A stretch of 64,000 nt of DNA, taken from NCBI RefSeq assembly GCF_014641615.1, contig NZ_BMIB01000003.1:682001-746000 (forward strand), given 5' to 3'. How positions within the stretch are numbered: position 1 is the first letter of the stretch; each line of letters starts with the position of its first letter. Made by a program: the position numbers and the translations under genes. Below the pieces are notes generated by a model. That model was not told the origin of the DNA. It saw only the letters and a list, made by a program, of their open reading frames with translations, and ran no database searches. Positions 58,727 to 64,000 of the stretch are shown here, one piece after another. This stretch comes from Filimonas zeae. GTDB lineage: Bacteria; Bacteroidota; Bacteroidia; Chitinophagales; Chitinophagaceae.

Positions 58727-60229
58727 ATGAAACTATTATCCGCCCCGCAGATTCAGCAATGGGATGCATTTACCATTGCACAAAAAGGTATCCGGTCAAT
58801 TGACCTGATGGAAACAGCTTCTGAAGCATGTGTAGCAGCGTTAACTGTAAAGTTTCCTCAGCCCCGTACACTGTTTATTTTCTGTGGCAAAGGCAATAAC
58901 GGTGGTGATGGGCTGGCTATAGCGCGTATGCTTACTGGTAAAGGCTGGCATGTGCAGGTTTATATACTGGAATTTGGCGCGCCAGGTACACCGGACTTTC
59001 AAACAAATCTTCAGCGCCTGCATGGCGTTACCAATCAGATTCATTTTATACAGGACAAGAGTTTTTTTCCGGAATTACCACCCGGGTGCGTGGTTATTGA
59101 TGCCCTGTACGGCTCTGGGCTTAACCGTCCGCTGTCTGGCTTACCGGCACTGTTGGTACAACATATTAATCAGTCGCGCGCAACAGTTGTAGCCATAGAT
59201 GTACCCAGTGGAATGTATATACAGGCTTCCTCTAAAGGCAATACCATTATACGTGCTGCTTACACCTATACCTTTCAAGCGTGGAAGCTCTGTTTGCTGC
59301 TGGCAGAAAATGAACCTTTTACAGGTGAAGTAAGTGTGCTGAATATTGGGCTGCAGGAAGGCTTTGCAGAAAAAGCAGAGAGTAACTGGCAGATTACACT
59401 GCCGGAAGATGCTGCTGCGTTGTACCGGCCCCGTAAAGCTTTTAGCCATAAAGGCAGCTTTGGCCATGCCCTGCTGGTGGCAGGCAGCGAAGGAAAAACA
59501 GGTGCAGCGGTGCTGGCAGCCCGTGCCTGCCTGCGGTCGGGCATTGGGTTGTTAACGGTACATGTGCCCCGGAGCGGATATACAATATTACAAAGCAGCG
59601 TGCCGGAAGCCATGAGTATTACTGCATTACACGAGGAAGATGTACAACGGTATGCTGTGTGGGGCATTGGGCCGGGTTTGGGCACCAATGAGGTGGCGGT
59701 GCAGTTGCTGGACAGCCTGCTTACCTGGGCAAACGGGCGGCCGCTGGTGCTGGATGCTGATGCCTTAAATATAATAAGTACGCATACGGAGTGGTTAAAG
59801 CGCATACCTGCCGGAAGTGTACTTACCCCCCACCCCAAAGAATTTGACCGGTTGTTTGGCCCGCATGAAAATGAAATGCAACGCCTGGAAAAAGCGCTAC
59901 AGATTTCTGCCACGCTGCCGCTGGTAATTATTGTAAAGGGCCACCATACGTTGGTTGCCTGGCAGGGACGCGGCTATTTTAATACCACCGGAAATGCCGG
60001 AATGGCTACCGGCGGCAGCGGGGACGTGCTTACCGGAATAATAACCGGATTGCTGGCACAATATAAAAACGGCTTTACGGCAGCTGTATTAGGTGTATAT
60101 CTGCATGGGCTTGCGGCCGATCTGGCTCTGGAAAAACAATCTATGGAAAGTTTGCTGCCGGGAGATGTAACGGACACGTTTGGGGCGGCTTTCCGGCAGT
60201 TGATGGTACTACACGAAAAAGAGGCTTAG
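58727..60229 (+). CDS. nnr: Bifunctional NAD(P)HX epimerase/dehydratase
   Basis: A 500-residue repair enzyme that restores hydrated NADH and NADPH. ATG 58727 (MKLLSAPQIQQWDAFTIAQK) is preferred to the ORF start at 58694. N-terminal NnrE domain: FCGKGNNGGDGLAIARMLTG and VIDALYGSGLNRPLSG. C-terminal NnrD domain: GHALLVAGSEGKTGAAVLAA, LVLDADALNI, and the ATP/ADP signature GNAGMATGGSGDVLTGIITG. Length and domain order are as in the family. Its stop codon sits inside its terminator. Confidence 0.95.
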   Translation: MKLLSAPQIQQWDAFTIAQKGIRSIDLMETASEACVAALTVKFPQPRTLFIFCGKGNNGGDGLAIARMLTGKGWHVQVYILEFGAPGTPDFQTNLQRLHGVTNQIHFIQDKSFFPELPPGCVVIDALYGSGLNRPLSGLPALLVQHINQSRATVVAIDVPSGMYIQASSKGNTIIRAAYTYTFQAWKLCLLLAENEPFTGEVSVLNIGLQEGFAEKAESNWQITLPEDAAALYRPRKAFSHKGSFGHALLVAGSEGKTGAAVLAARACLRSGIGLLTVHVPRSGYTILQSSVPEAMSITALHEEDVQRYAVWGIGPGLGTNEVAVQLLDSLLTWANGRPLVLDADALNIISTHTEWLKRIPAGSVLTPHPKEFDRLFGPHENEMQRLEKALQISATLPLVIIVKGHHTLVAWQGRGYFNTTGNAGMATGGSGDVLTGIITGLLAQYKNGFTAAVLGVYLHGLAADLALEKQSMESLLPGDVTDTFGAAFRQLMVLHEKEA

Positions 60230-60243
60230 GAATAAGCCTCTTT
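60221..60243 (+). terminator. Terminator overlapping nnr stop
   Basis: GAGGCTTA (60221-60228) and TAAGCCTC (60233-60240) form a perfect eight-base-pair stem followed by TTT. The T run is short. Confidence 0.55.
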
Positions 60244-60466
60244 GTAACCCTTCATAAACAATCCATACCCCTATGGATAGTTAATTTATCGTTTCCGATA
60301 TGGCGAAATTAAAAAAGAATTAAAAGATTAAAAAACCCTTAAAGACCTTTTCACATTTCTTTGAGGTTTTTATCGGTGAACGCTATCGTTTTCAGCGGTT
60401 TTCCCTCGTTTTTTCGTTATCTTCCTTCTTTAACACCAATTCATTCACATTACTGATTACTTGCTC

Positions 60467-62653
60467 ATGGAACAAACCTTATTTTATCTGGTGCCTGTAA
60501 TGGGCATTGTTGGACTACTTTACACATTTATAAAATTTAAATGGGTTAGCCGCCAGGAAGCTGGCAGCGACCAGATGGTGCAGATAAGCCGGTATATTGC
60601 CGAGGGCGCCATGGCTTTTTTAAAGGCTGAATGGAAAGTGCTTTCCTATTTTGTAGTAGTGGTTGCCCTGCTGCTGGGCGTAATGGCGCAGACTAACCCC
60701 GCCAGTAACTGGCTTATTTCGGTTGCATTTGTTATAGGCGCGGTAAGCAGTGCTGCCGCCGGTTATATAGGTATGAAAATAGCTACCCGGGCCAATGTGC
60801 GAACCGCGCATGCCGCCCGTACCAGTTTATCCAAAGCATTGAATGTATCGTTTACCGGTGGCTCTGTAATGGGGCTGGGTGTAGCCGGTTTGGCTGTGCT
60901 GGGGCTGGGTAGTCTGTATCTTATATTTAAACACCTGTTTGCACCCGAAGCGGCAGCCAATTCTGAAGAAATGGTGAGGACCATTGAGGTACTAACTGGT
61001 TTTTCGCTGGGGGCTGAATCTATTGCGCTGTTTGCCCGGGTGGGTGGTGGTATTTATACCAAAGCTGCCGATGTGGGGGCAGATCTGGTTGGTAAAGTGG
61101 AGGCTGGCATACCGGAAGACGACCCACGTAACCCTGCAACTATTGCTGATAACGTAGGTGACAATGTGGGTGATGTAGCAGGAATGGGGGCCGATTTGTT
61201 CGGCTCGTACGTGGCAACTGTATTGGCAACGATGGTATTGGGACAGGAAACCATATCTTCTGATAATTTCGGAGGCTTTGCCCCTATTTTATTACCTATG
61301 CTGATTGCCGGTTCCGGTATAATCTTTTCTATACTGGGAACTTTTTTTGTAAGAATAAGTGATTCAGCCGGTATCAGCACTACGGCGGTACAAAAAGCGC
61401 TGAATATGGGTAACTGGGGTTCAATTATACTTACTGCTATTGCCTGTATTGGCCTGGTTGCCTGGTTGCTGCCGGAAACGATGGTGCTGCGTTCTTTTGA
61501 GTTTACCAAATGGGGGGTACTGGGTGCTATAGGCGTGGGTTTACTGGTAGGTACGCTCATGAGTATTATTACAGAGTATTATACGGCTATGGGCAAAAGG
61601 CCTGTAATGAGCATTATACGGCAATCTGCTACCGGGCATGCTACCAATGTAATTGGTGGGCTTGCGGTTGGTATGGAAAGTACATTGCTGCCTATACTGG
61701 TACTGGCCGGAGGCATATGGGGTTCTTATGCCTGCGCCGGTTTATATGGGGTTGCTATTGCTGCTGCGGGTATGATGGCTACCACTGCTATGCAACTGGC
61801 TATTGACGCATTCGGCCCTATTGCAGATAACGCAGGCGGTATTGCGGAAATGAGCGAGCTGCCCAAAGAAGTACGTGAAAAAACAGATATACTGGATGCG
61901 GTAGGTAACACTACCGCTGCCACCGGAAAGGGGTATGCCATTGCTTCTGCTGCCCTTACTGCACTGGCGCTGTTTGCAGCCTTTGTGGGAGTAGCCGGTA
62001 TTTCGGGTATTGATATTTACAAGGCAGATGTACTGGCCTGTTTATTTGTAGGCGGTATGATTCCGTTTATTTTTTCTTCACTGGCTATACGCGCGGTGGG
62101 CGAGGCTGCCATGGCTATGGTTGAGGAAGTGCGCCGCCAGTTTAAGCAGATACCGGGTATTATGGAAGGGACTGCCAAACCGGAATATGAAAAATGTGTG
62201 GCCATATCTACCAACGCTTCTATTAAAAAAATGATGCTGCCTGGGGCTATTGCCATCATATCTCCGTTGATTATCGGCTTTCTGGCAGGGCCTGAAGCGT
62301 TGGGTGGTTTTCTGGCAGGTGCTACCGTGAGTGGTGTGTTAATGGGTATGTTTCAGAACAATGCCGGCGGTGCGTGGGATAATGCAAAGAAAAGCTTTGA
62401 AAAAGGCGTGGATATAAACGGTCAGACCTATTATAAAAAGTCTGAACCGCACAAAGCTTCTGTAACGGGCGATACGGTAGGTGATCCGTTTAAAGATACC
62501 TCCGGCCCCAGTATGAATATTCTCATTAAACTCATGTCCATAGTGTCCCTGGTAATTGCTCCTACTCTGGCGCAGATTCATCATACCCGTGGAGGAGATA
62601 CGGTTGTAAAAAAGCCGGTGGTCATAAAACATCATCCTGTACGGCCCTCTTAG
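60467..62653 (+). CDS. hppA: Membrane-bound ion-pumping pyrophosphatase
   Basis: A 728-residue multi-helix pump that uses pyrophosphate to move H+ and/or Na+ out. ATG 60467 (MEQTLFYLVPVMGIVGLLYT) is preferred to the TTG at 60461. The catalytic block is DVGADLVGKVEAGIPEDDPR followed by NPATIADNVGDNVGDVAGMG; a second block is AFGPIADNAGGIAEMSELPK and DAVGNTTAATGKGYAIASAA. Alanine (not lysine) after GNTTA matches the potassium-dependent class. Bacteroidota relatives include Na+/H+ pumps; the ion here cannot be settled by reading. Followed by a good terminator. Confidence 0.95.
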   Translation: MEQTLFYLVPVMGIVGLLYTFIKFKWVSRQEAGSDQMVQISRYIAEGAMAFLKAEWKVLSYFVVVVALLLGVMAQTNPASNWLISVAFVIGAVSSAAAGYIGMKIATRANVRTAHAARTSLSKALNVSFTGGSVMGLGVAGLAVLGLGSLYLIFKHLFAPEAAANSEEMVRTIEVLTGFSLGAESIALFARVGGGIYTKAADVGADLVGKVEAGIPEDDPRNPATIADNVGDNVGDVAGMGADLFGSYVATVLATMVLGQETISSDNFGGFAPILLPMLIAGSGIIFSILGTFFVRISDSAGISTTAVQKALNMGNWGSIILTAIACIGLVAWLLPETMVLRSFEFTKWGVLGAIGVGLLVGTLMSIITEYYTAMGKRPVMSIIRQSATGHATNVIGGLAVGMESTLLPILVLAGGIWGSYACAGLYGVAIAAAGMMATTAMQLAIDAFGPIADNAGGIAEMSELPKEVREKTDILDAVGNTTAATGKGYAIASAALTALALFAAFVGVAGISGIDIYKADVLACLFVGGMIPFIFSSLAIRAVGEAAMAMVEEVRRQFKQIPGIMEGTAKPEYEKCVAISTNASIKKMMLPGAIAIISPLIIGFLAGPEALGGFLAGATVSGVLMGMFQNNAGGAWDNAKKSFEKGVDINGQTYYKKSEPHKASVTGDTVGDPFKDTSGPSMNILIKLMSIVSLVIAPTLAQIHHTRGGDTVVKKPVVIKHHPVRPS

Positions 62654-62666
62654 CGATTATTTTATT

Positions 62667-62695
62667 AAAAGGCGTGATTTTCTCACGCCTTTTTT
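62667..62695 (+). terminator. Terminator of hppA
   Basis: AAAAGGCGTGA (62667-62677) and TCACGCCTTTT (62683-62693) form a stem with a five-base loop and a T run. Confidence 0.85.
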
Positions 62696-62719
62696 GTTAC
62701 CGGCCCACCTGTTTTAACA

Positions 62720-62748
62720 TTTGTTAAATAGAAATTCTTTTATATTTG
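62720..62748 (+). promoter_or_regulatory. Bacteroidota-type promoter of blaI-like operon
   Basis: TTTG (62720-62723), 17 bases, TATATTTG (62741-62748). Both elements match the consensus. Transcription should start inside the palindrome that follows. Confidence 0.7.
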
Positions 62749-62749
62749 A

Positions 62750-62765
62750 TACGAAATAGTTCGTA
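62750..62765. promoter_or_regulatory. BlaI-type operator (TACGAA-N4-TTCGTA)
   Basis: TACGAA (62750-62755) and TTCGTA (62760-62765) form a perfect inverted repeat, two bases before the start codon of the BlaI-like gene and right after the -7 element. A bound dimer would block transcription, as known for BlaI/MecI repressors. Confidence 0.65.
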
Positions 62766-62767
62766 AC

Positions 62768-63157
62768 ATGGGAAACGTAAAAAGCACAAAACCAACAGAA
62801 GGGGAACTGGAGATACTGCAAATACTCTGGAACCGTGGGCAGGCAACAGTGCGCGAGGTGCATGAGGAATTAAGCCAGTATAAAGAAAGCGGTTATACTA
62901 CTACCCTCAAATTAATGCAGATTATGTTTGAAAAAGGCACTGTAGTGCGCGATGATTCCAGCAAAACCCATATTTACCAGGCTAGTATTACCCGGGATAA
63001 TACCCAGAAACAATTGCTGGGCAAAATGGTGAATACGCTGTTTGGCGGCTCTACCAGTCAGCTGGTAATGCAGGCGCTGGGCAATAGTAATACCGCCCCT
63101 TCACCGGAGGAACTGGATGAAATTCAGCGTTTGCTGGACGATTTAAAAAAGCAGTAA
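62768..63157 (+). CDS. BlaI/MecI-family repressor
   Basis: A 129-residue winged-helix regulator. It starts MGNVKSTKPTEGELEILQIL; the recognition region is WNRGQATVREVHEELSQYKE, then SGYTTTLKLMQIMFEKG and TVVRDDSSKTHIYQ, the BlaI pattern that ends in a dimerising helix. In the known system the membrane protease of the next gene inactivates it on sensing beta-lactams. Here the target genes may differ. It should repress itself via the palindrome at 62750. Confidence 0.92.
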   Translation: MGNVKSTKPTEGELEILQILWNRGQATVREVHEELSQYKESGYTTTLKLMQIMFEKGTVVRDDSSKTHIYQASITRDNTQKQLLGKMVNTLFGGSTSQLVMQALGNSNTAPSPEELDEIQRLLDDLKKQ

Positions 63158-63169
63158 ACTTATTACGAT

Positions 63170-64000
63170 ATGCAGGCACTGTACCACTCTCCTTTTTTAC
63201 AGGCGCTGGGATATGCTATTGCCAACAGTTTCTGGCAGGTAGCGCTGATCTGGTTGATTGTAACGGTATTGCACGGTGTATTGAAAACATCGTCTGCTGT
63301 AAAATACCGTATAGCAGTGTGGGCACAGTTTACAGGTTTTGCCTGGTTTGTGGTTACTTTCCGTTTTTATTATCAACGTTGTATATCGGCTGTGCGTGAA
63401 ATGGAAGCATTTCAATTGCCTGGTAATACCTCGTTTTATATTACACATACCAATACCGGATTCAGAAACAGCCTTACCGGTTTTCTGCTGAAAGCAGAGC
63501 AGTTGTTACCCTTTTTATCTGTGGCGTATTTATGTTTACTGGTATTTCTGGCTTTTAAGTGGATTGCCAGTTACCGGCAAACACAACAGATACGTTATAA
63601 CGGCCTGCTTAAAACGGATATTGACTGGCGGTTATTTGTACAAAAAGTATCTGCTCAGCTGGGTATTAAGAATAAGGTATCTATTTACCTGTCTGCACTG
63701 GTAAAAAGCCCGCTTACCATAGGGTTTCTGAAGCCCATTATTTTAATTCCGGTAGCCAGTATTAACCACCTTGCTGCCGAGCAGATGGAAGCAGTAATAC
63801 TGCATGAACTGGCACATATACGCCGGGCCGATTATCTTGTAAACCTGCTGCAGACGGTAGTGGAAATTATACTGTTCTTTAATCCTTTTACCCGTTTGCT
63901 GAGTTCTGTTATCCGCAAAGAGAGAGAGAATAGTTGTGATGACTGGGTATTGCAGTACCAGTATAACCCTGCTATGTATGCAGAGGCGTTGCTGAATATT
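63170..64000 (+). CDS. BlaR1-like M56 membrane metallopeptidase (5' part)
   Basis: The first 277 residues before the window end. It starts MQALYHSPFLQALGYAIANS, 12 bases after the repressor stop. Hydrophobic segments lie at about 22-36, 51-65, 112-130 and 228-240. The zinc motif HELAHIRRADYL is at 212-223 (HExxH) and the third ligand region ERENSCDDW at 251-259. In BlaR1 this domain cuts the repressor BlaI. The C-terminal part, which might be a penicillin-sensing or a TonB-like domain, lies beyond the window. Confidence 0.92.
   Translation, partial: MQALYHSPFLQALGYAIANSFWQVALIWLIVTVLHGVLKTSSAVKYRIAVWAQFTGFAWFVVTFRFYYQRCISAVREMEAFQLPGNTSFYITHTNTGFRNSLTGFLLKAEQLLPFLSVAYLCLLVFLAFKWIASYRQTQQIRYNGLLKTDIDWRLFVQKVSAQLGIKNKVSIYLSALVKSPLTIGFLKPIILIPVASINHLAAEQMEAVILHELAHIRRADYLVNLLQTVVEIILFFNPFTRLLSSVIRKERENSCDDWVLQYQYNPAMYAEALLNI

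Overview
The window looks like part of a Bacteroidota chromosome, most probably family Chitinophagaceae. Evidence seen in the sequence: SusC/FhuA-type TonB-dependent receptors with an N-terminal carboxypeptidase-like (CarboxypepD_reg) domain, TAnnTTTG promoter elements, DUF4199 and DUF3526 membrane proteins, the alternate GlmU-like enzyme, a membrane pyrophosphatase, and many AATG/ATGA gene junctions. I did not recognise a species. No rRNA, tRNA, CRISPR array or insertion sequence was found.

Layout. 1-11.3 kb: two minus-strand cell-surface genes (tail-fibre-like protein, TonB receptor), small lipoproteins, a twice-frameshifted lipoprotein pseudogene, an ADP-ribosylglycohydrolase, and a PepSY-like secreted protein. 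The last is separated from a membrane-anchored winged-helix regulator by about 0.7 kb of tandem repeats with a strict 21/42-bp period. Then come YceI, more lipoproteins, a vestigial copy of the yceI 3' end and a decayed ORF. 11.6-16.9 kb: an AT-rich island with an SF1 (UvrD-like) helicase, a 635-residue partner of unknown family, and a convergent OLD-type ATPase/TOPRIM nuclease. This is the best candidate for an undescribed anti-phage or DNA-processing system. 17-33 kb: YqhD-type alcohol dehydrogenase, HNH-like protein, OsmC, AraC regulator plus nitroreductase, two siderophore-type TonB receptors, a second tail-fibre-like protein and a GH2 beta-galactosidase. 33-38.5 kb: histidine degradation genes hutH-hutU, a MarR regulator with a near-perfect palindrome at its start, and a membrane histidine kinase.

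38.6-49.1 kb: a dicarboxylate-type symporter, a methyltransferase, a metallo-hydrolase, a dihydroorotase homologue that has lost most metal ligands, and a run of glycosyltransferases and ADP/GDP-heptose-type genes (gmhA, hddC-like, gmhB) that probably builds a surface polysaccharide or LPS sugar. 49.2-64 kb: lepA, tpiA, an ABC-2 exporter with two DUF3526 permeases, a GlmU-like sugar nucleotidyltransferase, a class C beta-lactamase-like serine hydrolase, NAD(P)HX repair enzyme, membrane pyrophosphatase, and a BlaI/BlaR1-type pair whose promoter and operator are readable. The BlaR1-type gene and the first tail-fibre-like gene are cut by the window edges.

Function calls come from reading motifs by eye. 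Membrane segments, lipoboxes and promoters were not computed. Alternative starts are noted where the longest ORF start looked wrong.
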